Below are positions 17,368-25,356 of a stretch of DNA of 47,081 bases, one piece after another. Positions within the stretch are counted from its first letter, which is position 1. Each line of letters begins with the position of its first letter. The DNA comes from Pelagibacteraceae bacterium TMED65 (GTDB lineage Bacteria > Pseudomonadota > Alphaproteobacteria > TMED127), in contig NHDS01000019.1 in the NCBI GenBank assembly GCA_002167215.1, positions 17,432-64,512 of the forward strand, read 5' to 3'. Below the pieces are notes generated by a model. That model did no database searches. It was not told the origin of the DNA and saw only the letters and a program-made list of their open reading frames with translations. The translations under genes were made by a program, and so were the position numbers.

Positions 17368-18276
17368 TTAATTAAGTTTTTCTTGAATCAACTGCTCAAT
17401 AGTCATTTTTATACCATCCTCTATTTTAAATTTTGGTTCCCAACTGGTATTTAAACGCAACACAGAAAGGTCTAGAAAGGCAATTGGCTGACTTTGTTCA
17501 TCACCGGGCTGCTCAAAAAAACCAAAATGAAGATCTTTTTCTAAACATCCGAGTCGTTTCCAAAATATTTTAACAAAATCTTTAAGTTGAATTGCTTTTC
17601 CTGAACCTAAGTTTACGATTCCACTTTTTTTTAATTCGGTAGTTTTAATAATTCCATCCGCAGCATCCTCAACATAGATATAATCACGAAATTGGAGGCA
17701 AGGAGAAAGCCTCATTTTCTTTTTACTTAATGCTGACATATACAATTGATTTATGAGTGAGTTATGTGTTTGGCCCGCACCATATGTATAAGAAAGTCTA
17801 ATATGGTTAAAGATTTTACCGTAATGCTCAGCTTTTCTCAGCCCATATTTTGCTAAGGCTAATTTTCCTTTAATATAATTGTTGACCTTTCCGGTGGGTT
17901 CAATATTTTCTTCTTTTAAACATCCAACTCTATCTCCATACTCTGAAGAAGATCCAATATGGATAATTTTTTCGACACCATATTCATACAAAGTATCAAT
18001 TAAGTTTTTTCCATTTTTTAGATTTTCATCTATATGCCTCTCGTCATGAGGTTCGTATACATTAGCCCAACCTAGATGAATAAAAGTATTTGGTGTCCCA
18101 AATTCTAATAAAGCACTTTCAATGGATTTTTTATCAGAAAAATCTATACCCTTCACGCCCTTGCTACCTCTATTTGAAATATAGGTTACAGGGATAGATT
18201 GTGAAAATAGTTTCTTTCTTACAACTTTACCCACAAATCCCCTAGATCCTGAAAGCCAAATCTTATTGATCATCAA
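17368..18276 (-). CDS. NAD-dependent sugar epimerase/dehydratase (SDR)
   Basis: A 302-residue extended SDR. LSGSRGFVG at the N-terminus binds the nucleotide cofactor. IHIGSSSEYGD contains the catalytic serine region and NNYIKGKLA provides YxxxK. LQFRDYIYVEDAADGI is the usual substrate-side motif. It ends 4 bp before a GT2 gene and starts 65 bp after a VOC-family gene. It may act on the heptose-derived or the CDP-linked sugar; the position at the boundary of the two blocks does not decide. Keto-reductase or epimerase are both possible. Confidence 0.85.
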   Translation of the reverse strand: MMINKIWLSGSRGFVGKVVRKKLFSQSIPVTYISNRGSKGVKGIDFSDKKSIESALLEFGTPNTFIHLGWANVYEPHDERHIDENLKNGKNLIDTLYEYGVEKIIHIGSSSEYGDRVGCLKEENIEPTGKVNNYIKGKLALAKYGLRKAEHYGKIFNHIRLSYTYGAGQTHNSLINQLYMSALSKKKMRLSPCLQFRDYIYVEDAADGIIKTTELKKSGIVNLGSGKAIQLKDFVKIFWKRLGCLEKDLHFGFFEQPGDEQSQPIAFLDLSVLRLNTSWEPKFKIEDGIKMTIEQLIQEKLN

Positions 18277-18341
18277 TAAACCTCCTTAAAATCTAAAGGT
18301 GAATTGGTATTTGATATTGGACTTTAATTAATCTATAAAAT

Positions 18342-18794
18342 TCAACCATCCTCTATCAATTCCAAAATAGATCCATCAGGATCGTGAACATAAAGTATCT
18401 TTGCTTTTCCCCCAGGTGCTTTTAAAATTTCTGACTTAGCTGTGTATCCTGATTGGGTCAAATCTTTCACAATAGATTCCAATCCATGGACTGTCAAAGC
18501 AACGTGGGAAGCTCCCATTTTATTGGAAGGAGCGCCAACTAAAAATGTACCTGACGTATCTGGATGAGAATGATATTGAAGTAGCTCAATCAACCCACCG
18601 CTTGGAATAATTAACTTAGCCCATTCGACTTTTACGTTTTTTATTCCAGTAAGTTTATCAATAAAAGGTCCTTCCTCCACAAAACGTCTATATAGATCTA
18701 GCCCAAGTATTCCCATATAAAACTCCAATGACCTATCAAGGTCACTAACCACAAAAGCGGCGTGTCTGATTGACGATATTCGGTGGCCTTTCAT
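18342..18794 (-). CDS. VOC-superfamily protein (glyoxalase fold)
   Basis: A 150-residue vicinal-oxygen-chelate protein made of two beta-alpha-beta-beta-beta modules. The expected metal ligands are visible as His11 (IRHAAFVV), Glu in GGLIELLQYH, His in GASHVALTV and Glu in GSILELIED. The family includes lactoylglutathione lyases, epimerases and dioxygenases. In polysaccharide clusters members probably act on sugar or acid intermediates such as 2-hydroxy or keto compounds. Its neighbours are a methyltransferase, a CmcI-like protein and a ThDP E1 pair, so it may process the product of that unusual branch. The reaction is unknown. Confidence 0.85.
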   Translation of the reverse strand: MKGHRISSIRHAAFVVSDLDRSLEFYMGILGLDLYRRFVEEGPFIDKLTGIKNVKVEWAKLIIPSGGLIELLQYHSHPDTSGTFLVGAPSNKMGASHVALTVHGLESIVKDLTQSGYTAKSEILKAPGGKAKILYVHDPDGSILELIEDG

Positions 18795-18824
18795 GCTAAA
18801 TTATCATACAGCAAATTAATTACT

Positions 18825-20123
18825 CTAGACTGGGTACTTTGGGTTAGCTTGCAAACAGAGCCTCTTATGTTTATCTGCAAGTTCGTTTTCACCAATATCT
18901 TTATAAATTTTCGATAGTATATGATTTGAACGATATGCTGCTCGCCAATCAGCATTTAGCTCCGTGGTTATCCGCTTTAAAACATCTAACGCTTCACTAT
19001 TATTACCTTGACTGTGACATAATTTACCGTACTCCAAGGCAATCTTTTGTGCTGGTCTATATTTAAAATTATTAATTAACTCATAGGTAATCTTGTTTTG
19101 GTAAACTTCAGGTAAAAAACTTAAGTCTATACTTGAACCATCCAAAATTTGAGCCTTTACAGCCTTCAACTCATCACTAAGTATAGTTTCTTTCTTTAAT
19201 GAAAAGTATTCAAAAAGTGGTTTAATAAAATCTTTTGGTAGTATCTGTTTCTCTAGCTGCTTTTCATAGTTTATTATCCAATCAACTTCCGATTCATCTA
19301 TCGGTTTTACGGTGTTAGAAATTTTTGCTGAAATACAGACACCACCGAGGGGCCTTTTATCTTGCCAAACATCCCTCCGATAAGTTTCGGGATCAGCCAC
19401 CACTTCAATATTATCAAAACCGAGTAGCTCCAGGTTCATTATAAGCGTTTCAGTACTTGGAACGTTAACAATTGTAGTTTTTGATGCTGATCCATCATGA
19501 TAAGAAGACTCAAACTTTTGAGCAGTTAAACCGCATATTTTATCTTTGAATTGATAGACTAAGTCCCTCATTTCTATCTCGGACTTTATGCTTTCTGAGA
19601 TATGCTCCGAAGACAAGCACCTTGACTCGATAAAAATCAGTTTTGAGCAGGATTGTCTAATATTTCTTAAAGCTGTAGGGATAGACTCAACATGGTAAAG
19701 AACTCCACAACACAACACAATATCGTAAATTTCACCTTTGAGTGATTCGATATCTCCTACCCTGTAGTCAACTCGATTTTTTAATTTGAGTATTTTTCTA
19801 ACTAATTTACCTTTTTCAATATTTTTTTCTCTTGGCTCTATTCCCACCATCTTCTTAAATGGCAAGTCGCTCAGGTTATGCAATATCCAACCGTCGTTAC
19901 ATCCAATATCAAGAACCGACATTTTTCTCAGTTCATCTAGATTATAATTTTCTAGTATAGTTTCTCGAATTTTTTTAAGAAAATATTCGCTTCGGCCAGC
20001 AAGGCCTTCTTCATTTCCAATGCTGACCTCTCCAGACTTCCAAACAGCCATGGTATAGGGTCCATTTGCATTCAAAAGTTCAATCTGCTCAACATCTAAT
20101 TTAGAGCCGTCTTCTAAAATCAT
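18825..20123 (-). CDS. SAM-dependent methyltransferase with C-terminal TPR-like region
   Basis: A 432-residue protein. Residues 60-180 form a class I methyltransferase core, with motif I VLDIGCNDGW at 70-79 and VLCCGVLYHVESIP at about 140-153. The C-terminal 90 residues are helical with TPR character (KIALEYGKLCHSQGNNSEAL and SNHILSKIYKDIGENELADK), an unusual addition that may bind a partner protein or the polymer. Its start overlaps the last base of the CmcI-like gene's stop, so the two are coupled. It probably methylates a sugar hydroxyl or carboxyl. The substrate is unknown. Confidence 0.85.
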   Translation of the reverse strand: MILEDGSKLDVEQIELLNANGPYTMAVWKSGEVSIGNEEGLAGRSEYFLKKIRETILENYNLDELRKMSVLDIGCNDGWILHNLSDLPFKKMVGIEPREKNIEKGKLVRKILKLKNRVDYRVGDIESLKGEIYDIVLCCGVLYHVESIPTALRNIRQSCSKLIFIESRCLSSEHISESIKSEIEMRDLVYQFKDKICGLTAQKFESSYHDGSASKTTIVNVPSTETLIMNLELLGFDNIEVVADPETYRRDVWQDKRPLGGVCISAKISNTVKPIDESEVDWIINYEKQLEKQILPKDFIKPLFEYFSLKKETILSDELKAVKAQILDGSSIDLSFLPEVYQNKITYELINNFKYRPAQKIALEYGKLCHSQGNNSEALDVLKRITTELNADWRAAYRSNHILSKIYKDIGENELADKHKRLCLQANPKYPV

Positions 20124-20857
20124 TATTTTATCCTTTTTAAAAAACCATTTGGTGCAACCGTAATGAGAGCCTTATCTTCTATTGTTTTATCTACTATAAA
20201 ATCCGAATTACTTTTGAGAAATTCCTCTACAGCTGTTTTTGGATTATTCCCCACGCCCCAAGGCTTCTCGTTACATAATTCATCAGGGAGGTCTTCTATA
20301 ACAGTATCAAAGGCAATACAATAACTATCTTTTGCAACCAAAGGAGCATATGCTTGCAACTCTGCGAGCACGTGCTCGTGTGTGTGATTTGAGTCTAGAA
20401 AAACCATAATTTTTTTTTCATTCTCCGCCAGTTCTTTTACTCTATTTATAATCTCAGTCTGGATCGATGAACCTTCAATGAGATCGAGTCTATTTCTTAG
20501 TGGGTGCTGGTCAAGTGCATCTCTATTATGTTTTCGAATATCAATATCCACACCAATAACTCTTCTATTTGGTTTATTTGGATCTAATAACTTATTATGC
20601 TCAATTGCTTCGCAATAATCTAAAAGTGCTAACATTGATGCACTAAAAATTAAAGAACCTCCATGTGCTATACCTGTCTCAATAATAATATCAGGTTTAA
20701 CATCCCAAATAATTTCTTGTACACCTACAACATCCTGAGGATACTGAATTATCGGTCTTGAGAGCCATTTAAAGTTGTAGGAGTAGTTAGATTTAACAGA
20801 TTCAATAAAAAATTGATTAGCTAACTCTTTTAACCTAGCTGAATATTTTGAAACCAT
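20123..20857 (-). CDS. CmcI/rhamnosyl O-methyltransferase family protein
   Basis: A 244-residue protein of the cephalosporin hydroxylase (CmcI) family, despite the name a SAM-binding methyltransferase fold. Motifs are PDIIIETGIAHGGSLIFSAS (SAM-binding loop), VIGVDIDIRKHNRDA, EGSSIQTEI and MVFLDSNHTHEHVLAEL. Homologues in glycolipid and O-antigen loci O-methylate deoxysugars. It lies 34 bp after the E1 beta-like gene and overlaps the TPR-methyltransferase by one base. That context suggests methylation of the branched or heptose-derived sugar made by this block. The exact position methylated is unknown. Confidence 0.88.
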   Translation of the reverse strand: MVSKYSARLKELANQFFIESVKSNYSYNFKWLSRPIIQYPQDVVGVQEIIWDVKPDIIIETGIAHGGSLIFSASMLALLDYCEAIEHNKLLDPNKPNRRVIGVDIDIRKHNRDALDQHPLRNRLDLIEGSSIQTEIINRVKELAENEKKIMVFLDSNHTHEHVLAELQAYAPLVAKDSYCIAFDTVIEDLPDELCNEKPWGVGNNPKTAVEEFLKSNSDFIVDKTIEDKALITVAPNGFLKRIK

Positions 20858-20891
20858 TTTTTATAACCTTTATTTTTATTGGATTAAGCAA

Positions 20892-21827
20892 CTAATTTCC
20901 AAGAAGATCAGATGTAACTCGGTCATAATCTATCTTAAGATTGTCTTCTCTTGGGAAATAAAAATCATCTTCCTGAATGGGAGTGATAACTATTTTCTTT
21001 TTCAATGTACAGGACTGTAAGACATCTAACAAAACCTTATCAAGCACTCTATTTTTACTTTTGCTATCATCAATTAATACAACCTTTCTTGACTCCGATA
21101 TATCACTTAGTATGTATTCATATCTACTGTAATCATGAGCATTTATCGAAAACAAGGATACCGAACCCCCAGACTTCTCAATATTACTTTTCAATGACAT
21201 CCCATATTGTAAAGCATGATTGAAGCACACAATAGTAACTGATTTTCCCTTGGAATATTGGAAAAACCTTAGATTATGTTCCTTATAAATCAGTTCCACA
21301 TCGACTAGATCTTTTTTTAACAGTCTTTGACCTGTGCTTATAATTTTAAATCCTGGTTCAAAAAGATACTTCTTAATTATGTTCTCTGCATCTTTTTTAT
21401 TCGTGAACGAAAATCCACTAACATTCGCTATTGAGCAGAAATCGTCAATATTGTTTAAAGATGCTTGAGGGCCTTCGTACCCACTATCAACCGTAACTGG
21501 AAGAATTGTAAAAGAAGCTTCTGGGCTGTTATGCCTGACTATGTTGTATGTATTTACCAATTGGTCAACACCAAGCAAGAGAAAATCTAGCTGTTTCATA
21601 AAAAAAATAGAATTTACCCCATTTATCATTAGTCCAAAGCCGATCCCCACCAAGGCGTTTTCAATGTTTGGAGTGTTTAAGGTATAACCCTTATTTATTT
21701 CAGATAATCCTTTTGTTAAACCACTCAGGCAGGAACCAGCATCGATATTTTGTCCAAATAAAACTGTATTAGGCTCTTTCGATATTTCACTTTTTAATAA
21801 AGTGTTGATATGATTTACCAAATTCAA
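20892..21827 (-). CDS. ThDP-dependent enzyme, E1 beta / transketolase C-terminal-like subunit
   Basis: A 311-residue protein matching the pyrimidine-binding and transketolase C-terminal domains of 2-oxo-acid dehydrogenase E1 beta. The glutamate that activates the cofactor corresponds to Glu56 in NIENALVGIGFGL. GYEGPQASLNNIDDFCSIAN resembles the E1 beta loop after the pyrimidine-binding domain. It overlaps the alpha subunit by 4 bp, so the two are made together. No E2 acyltransferase or E3 is in the window, so classical dehydrogenase chemistry is unlikely. Transfer of an activated two-carbon unit onto a keto sugar, as proposed for the AviB1/AviB2 pair of avilamycin eurekanate synthesis, is the most attractive analogy. 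This is inference. Confidence 0.85.
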   Translation of the reverse strand: MNLVNHINTLLKSEISKEPNTVLFGQNIDAGSCLSGLTKGLSEINKGYTLNTPNIENALVGIGFGLMINGVNSIFFMKQLDFLLLGVDQLVNTYNIVRHNSPEASFTILPVTVDSGYEGPQASLNNIDDFCSIANVSGFSFTNKKDAENIIKKYLFEPGFKIISTGQRLLKKDLVDVELIYKEHNLRFFQYSKGKSVTIVCFNHALQYGMSLKSNIEKSGGSVSLFSINAHDYSRYEYILSDISESRKVVLIDDSKSKNRVLDKVLLDVLQSCTLKKKIVITPIQEDDFYFPREDNLKIDYDRVTSDLLGN

Positions 21828-22771
21828 TTATTTTCTCCCTCTAATTTTTGAGCCATTTTATGAGATAATGCTTCTAATGTACTATCAGTGTAGTATTGCT
21901 TTAATACAAATAACGGATCATTAATTGAAAGATCTATTAATGGGAAATCCTTTGAAATACCTTGTTTAATATTTGGAGCAGCTCCACTATGGTAGTTTAT
22001 AAATTTTCCTTCTGGGAATTCAGGAGTCTCTTGCGTCCAGTATCCGAGCGTATTCAATGAAACCTCTAAGACAACGGGTGAATTATCTTTAATGGTTTGC
22101 TTCCTTATGGTTTCTAAATTTTGAGTGTAATCGAAAACATCATTATTATTGAATTGAAAATATGGGATATCTAACCCTTTGGCTAATTCTTTTAGGTTAA
22201 TATTAGCTCTCCTTTCGCTTATTTCAGTTGCTAATGACCAACCATTATTTTCCACAATTATTACACAAGATAGATTGAAACTTTTCATAAACAGTAAGCT
22301 TTCATAAAAAGCTCCTTCTTCCATTGCCCCATCTCCGGTTACAACAAAAGTAGCTGAGTTTCCCATCTTAAACCTGTTGCCAAGAGCGTAACCGGAGGCA
22401 ACAGGCAAATTATTTCCTAAAATACTCGAAGAATAATAAATACCCTTTGCCGGGTTACTTAGATTCATGGATCCTAGTCTGCCTTTGGCCAGTCCCTGTG
22501 GAAGGAGAAGATATTCATCTAATTCTTCTCTTAAAGACCCCTGCCTCACCAAATTATAGTGCGCATTTCTATGTGTTAAAAATAAGGAGTCCATATGGGT
22601 TAAGTTTTTATTGATCGCGACAGCTATAGCCTCATGGCCAAGAGCGAGGTGTACTGGCACATAAAATTTTCCTTCCTTACAATATTCATTTATTTTGATC
22701 TGGGCAAGACGTAGCCAAATTAACTGAACAGCCAACTCATCGTTCGTATTAGTATCCGCTTTGGCACTCAT
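21824..22771 (-). CDS. ThDP-dependent enzyme, E1 alpha-like subunit
   Basis: A 315-residue protein of the 2-oxo-acid dehydrogenase E1 alpha family. The ThDP/magnesium motif is intact: GDG at 146-148 and NN at 175-176, 26 residues apart. The upstream substrate-channel region contains VPVHLALGHEAIAVA and THRNAHYNLV. It is shorter than pyruvate dehydrogenase alpha subunits and lacks a mitochondrial-type phosphorylation loop. It pairs with the beta-like gene by a 4-bp overlap and follows a WbuC cupin by 4 bp. A housekeeping E1 would be next to aceF/lpd; here it lies among heptose genes, arguing for a sugar-branching or decarboxylating role. Confidence 0.87.
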   Translation of the reverse strand: MSAKADTNTNDELAVQLIWLRLAQIKINEYCKEGKFYVPVHLALGHEAIAVAINKNLTHMDSLFLTHRNAHYNLVRQGSLREELDEYLLLPQGLAKGRLGSMNLSNPAKGIYYSSSILGNNLPVASGYALGNRFKMGNSATFVVTGDGAMEEGAFYESLLFMKSFNLSCVIIVENNGWSLATEISERRANINLKELAKGLDIPYFQFNNNDVFDYTQNLETIRKQTIKDNSPVVLEVSLNTLGYWTQETPEFPEGKFINYHSGAAPNIKQGISKDFPLIDLSINDPLFVLKQYYTDSTLEALSHKMAQKLEGENN

Positions 22772-22775
22772 CTGA

Positions 22776-23267
22776 TCACAAATTGTCTTTTAAATTCGAA
22801 AGATAATTTTTGGAAAGCTTTTCATGTTCCTCTGGTGCCCAAACTGCTAGGTCTTTCCAGGTTTGTGGATCGTATACGCCTTCCATAGTTTCATAAACTA
22901 TAACTCTTTTTGAAAGCATTACATAGGTATGCCATTTAAAAGCGGGAACTTCTACAAATTTTTTCTTGTTTGATTCAAGAATAATCTTATCAGTAACAGC
23001 TCCGGTATCGTCAAAATAAATTAACGCGAAAGATCCCATTAAAACAAACATGTTTTCTTTTTTTTCAACTGATGGATGCCTATGGGGACGCATATAGGAT
23101 TCTTCCAATATAAAGTTAAAAACCTTATTGTTATAGTCACCTTCTTTATGTAAAATCTTTGGAGCTCTTTTTCTGAGAGACATCTCGGCCTCCAAAAAGT
23201 ACTTTTCAATTTCGTTTTCATTTAATGAAGGGATTTCTGACTTCCTGATCATTATTTCTTTACCCAA
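22776..23267 (-). CDS. WbuC-family cupin metalloprotein
   Basis: A 163-residue cupin. The metal-binding signature is YMRPHRHPSVEKKENMFVLM at about residues 57-76. PAFKWHTYVML is the second cupin motif, and the end VYDPQTWKDLAVWAPEE matches WbuC-family proteins of O-antigen clusters. The family's biochemical role is not established; a sugar-nucleotide isomerase or a lyase of modified sugars has been assumed. It overlaps the upstream SDR gene by 16 bp and precedes the E1 alpha-like gene by 4 bp, within the densest part of the operon. Confidence 0.82.
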   Translation of the reverse strand: MGKEIMIRKSEIPSLNENEIEKYFLEAEMSLRKRAPKILHKEGDYNNKVFNFILEESYMRPHRHPSVEKKENMFVLMGSFALIYFDDTGAVTDKIILESNKKKFVEVPAFKWHTYVMLSKRVIVYETMEGVYDPQTWKDLAVWAPEEHEKLSKNYLSNLKDNL

Positions 23268-24346
23268 TATAAATCATTGTCAATCTTTCCAGAACTATGG
23301 AGGTACTCGATCTGTTGTAATCTATAAAATTGGCGTTGACCAAAAATTTCTTTATTTAAAGGTACTTTTATTAATTGATCTATCAAATCCTTTATCCCTG
23401 CTTCTACGTTCCACTTGCATCTAAATTTCGGCAACTTGCTTTTTATCCGGTCGAACGAAACTTTATAAGTTCTTGTATCAACACCATCTTGAATTTTTCG
23501 ATCCTTTATGAGCTCAACTTCCTTTTTATCGGAACCACTTCCTAAAAAGGATAATTCAGCTCCAGCAACGTTTGACTTTACAATTTTTGCTATTTCAAGG
23601 ATTTTATAATTGTCTTCATTTCTTCCTACATTTAAGACCAATAATCCATCCGTCTTGATCTCATTGTCTAAACAACAAGCCAATGCTTCACAAGCATCAT
23701 CTATGTGTAAATGTGGTCTCCAAGCTTGTCCATCAGAATTCAAAGTGATTTTTTTCGAAGTTAGCGCTAATCCACACAACATATTAATTACAACATCAAA
23801 TCTAATTCTTGGAGACATTCCATAGACAGTTCCAAACCGAAGGGCTATCGGCGAGAAAGTTTCATTTGCCAGGTCTTTTAAACCATCTTCAATTTGAACT
23901 TTGTTTAGTGAGTAAGGAGTTTGAGGATTAGTTTTGCTAGTTTCTGAAAGAAGTCCAGATGCGGACGTAGCCCCATATACAGAACAACTGGAAGGAAAAA
24001 TAAACTTAATCTTAAGTGATTTGCAAAACTTGGCGATTTTGAGAGCGTAAGTAAGAGTTGGGTCGTAAATTTGTGCAGAGGACAATTTACCAAATGGATC
24101 ATTAGAAATTCCTGCCAACAAAATTACTGCGTCAAAACCTTTAAAGTCATCCAGATTAAGTAACCTAGCATCCTTTTTAAGCGTTTTATGTTTTGTTACT
24201 GGAGAAATTATCCCGTCCTTAAAGAACCCTGTATCATAACACGAAACATCAAAACCTTTTTCAATGAGGTATGGGGTCAACCGACTACCCAAATAGCCCT
24301 GAGATCCAATTATAAGAACACGTTCTATAATATTATTTCCTGACAT
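23252..24346 (-). CDS. NAD-dependent sugar-nucleotide epimerase/dehydratase (SDR), paralogue of 29322-30350
   Basis: A 364-residue extended SDR with IIGSQGYLGSRL for NAD binding, FPSSCSVYG for the catalytic serine region and YxxxK in TPYSLNKVQ. It is clearly paralogous to the protein at 29322-30350. Shared stretches include LAGISNDPFG against LAGLSNDPLG, FGTVYGMSPRIRFD against PSTVYGASPRFRCD, DTRTYKVSF against DPRTYKVSF, and a related C-terminal tail ending SGKIDND against SGKVDN. Two related SDRs in one heptose block suggest successive steps on the same sugar, such as 4,6-dehydration or C4/C6 epimerisation and keto reduction. It ends with a 16-bp overlap into the WbuC gene. Confidence 0.88.
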   Translation of the reverse strand: MSGNNIIERVLIIGSQGYLGSRLTPYLIEKGFDVSCYDTGFFKDGIISPVTKHKTLKKDARLLNLDDFKGFDAVILLAGISNDPFGKLSSAQIYDPTLTYALKIAKFCKSLKIKFIFPSSCSVYGATSASGLLSETSKTNPQTPYSLNKVQIEDGLKDLANETFSPIALRFGTVYGMSPRIRFDVVINMLCGLALTSKKITLNSDGQAWRPHLHIDDACEALACCLDNEIKTDGLLVLNVGRNEDNYKILEIAKIVKSNVAGAELSFLGSGSDKKEVELIKDRKIQDGVDTRTYKVSFDRIKSKLPKFRCKWNVEAGIKDLIDQLIKVPLNKEIFGQRQFYRLQQIEYLHSSGKIDNDLYWVKK

Positions 24347-24354
24347 GTAGCATT

Positions 24355-25347
24355 TTAAGAAATTGTTTGATCATAATAAGTAATCCGTGTTCCTGCATTA
24401 TCGAAACCTACGGGAAGGTAAAATAAATCCTTTAAAGAATTTTTTACCTGATCTTTTTTTTCAGGTAAGACATAAAATAATAAGAAACCTCCCCCACCAG
24501 CACCCAGCAACTTTCCACCAATTGCTCCTGCTGCCTGAGCCTTTTTATAATACTGGTTAATGTCTTCTGAAGAAACATTATTTGTTAGGGTCCGTTTGAT
24601 TTTCCAACCCTCATCAAGAACTTTTCCTAGATAATCCAGATTTCTTTTCCCAGAAAATATTTCGTTTATTGGATCAACTAATGACTGAAGTTTTCTTAGA
24701 TTTAATCTTTTATTTTCTGTTTCTTTCTCTTGAGATTCAAGTATCTTACTAGCGTTTCGTTTTGTATCTAAATAAAAAAGCATCAGCCTGTTCTCAATCT
24801 CTTTAATTCGCTCAGGTTTATAGAGAACTGGTTCGACTGTAACCACTTCATCAGCAGTAAATGTAAAAATATTCAAGTTTCCATAAGCCGAGGCGTAATG
24901 ATCTTGCTTCCCCATCGTTCTCCCGAGAAGATCAACTTCGATATGCGCTGCCTGGCTCGCTAAAGTGTGTTTTGTTACCATCTGACCTTTCAAAGCGTAG
25001 AGTGCATGAACTAAACCCACAGCAAATGCGCTAGAGGAACCTAATCCTGTTTGCCCAGGAATATCAGTGAATGTTGTAATCTCAATTGGAAAATCAATTT
25101 TAAACAATTTTAGCGCTTCTCTCACAATTGGATGCTCAATATCTTCTATATAATTGACAAACTCTACTTGGCTCCAATTAATTCTGTATTTATGTTCAAC
25201 AATGCCTAATTGTCTCTTAACTACCACATAAATAAATTTGTTTATAGATGTACTAATTACTCGTCCAGGCTCTTTTGTATAAAACTGCTTTAGATCGGTC
25301 CCACCACCTGCAAAACTAATTCTGAAGGGAGTCCTAGTTATAATCAA
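24355..25347 (-). CDS. hddA: D-glycero-alpha-D-manno-heptose 7-phosphate kinase-like GHMP kinase
   Basis: A 330-residue GHMP-family sugar kinase. RISFAGGGTDL at the N-terminus and the ATP loop PGQTGLGSSSA at 97-107 match HddA and other anomeric sugar-phosphate kinases, as does the C-terminal GGKLLGAGGGGFLLFY. HddA phosphorylates D-glycero-D-manno-heptose 7-phosphate at C1 to the alpha-1,7-bisphosphate for the GDP-heptose pathway. It lies 9 bp after the nucleotidyltransferase-phosphatase fusion that would carry out the next two steps. Fucose or other sugar kinases share this fold, but the neighbouring genes favour heptose. Confidence 0.88.
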   Translation of the reverse strand: MIITRTPFRISFAGGGTDLKQFYTKEPGRVISTSINKFIYVVVKRQLGIVEHKYRINWSQVEFVNYIEDIEHPIVREALKLFKIDFPIEITTFTDIPGQTGLGSSSAFAVGLVHALYALKGQMVTKHTLASQAAHIEVDLLGRTMGKQDHYASAYGNLNIFTFTADEVVTVEPVLYKPERIKEIENRLMLFYLDTKRNASKILESQEKETENKRLNLRKLQSLVDPINEIFSGKRNLDYLGKVLDEGWKIKRTLTNNVSSEDINQYYKKAQAAGAIGGKLLGAGGGGFLLFYVLPEKKDQVKNSLKDLFYLPVGFDNAGTRITYYDQTIS

Positions 25348-25356
25348 TTGGGTACC

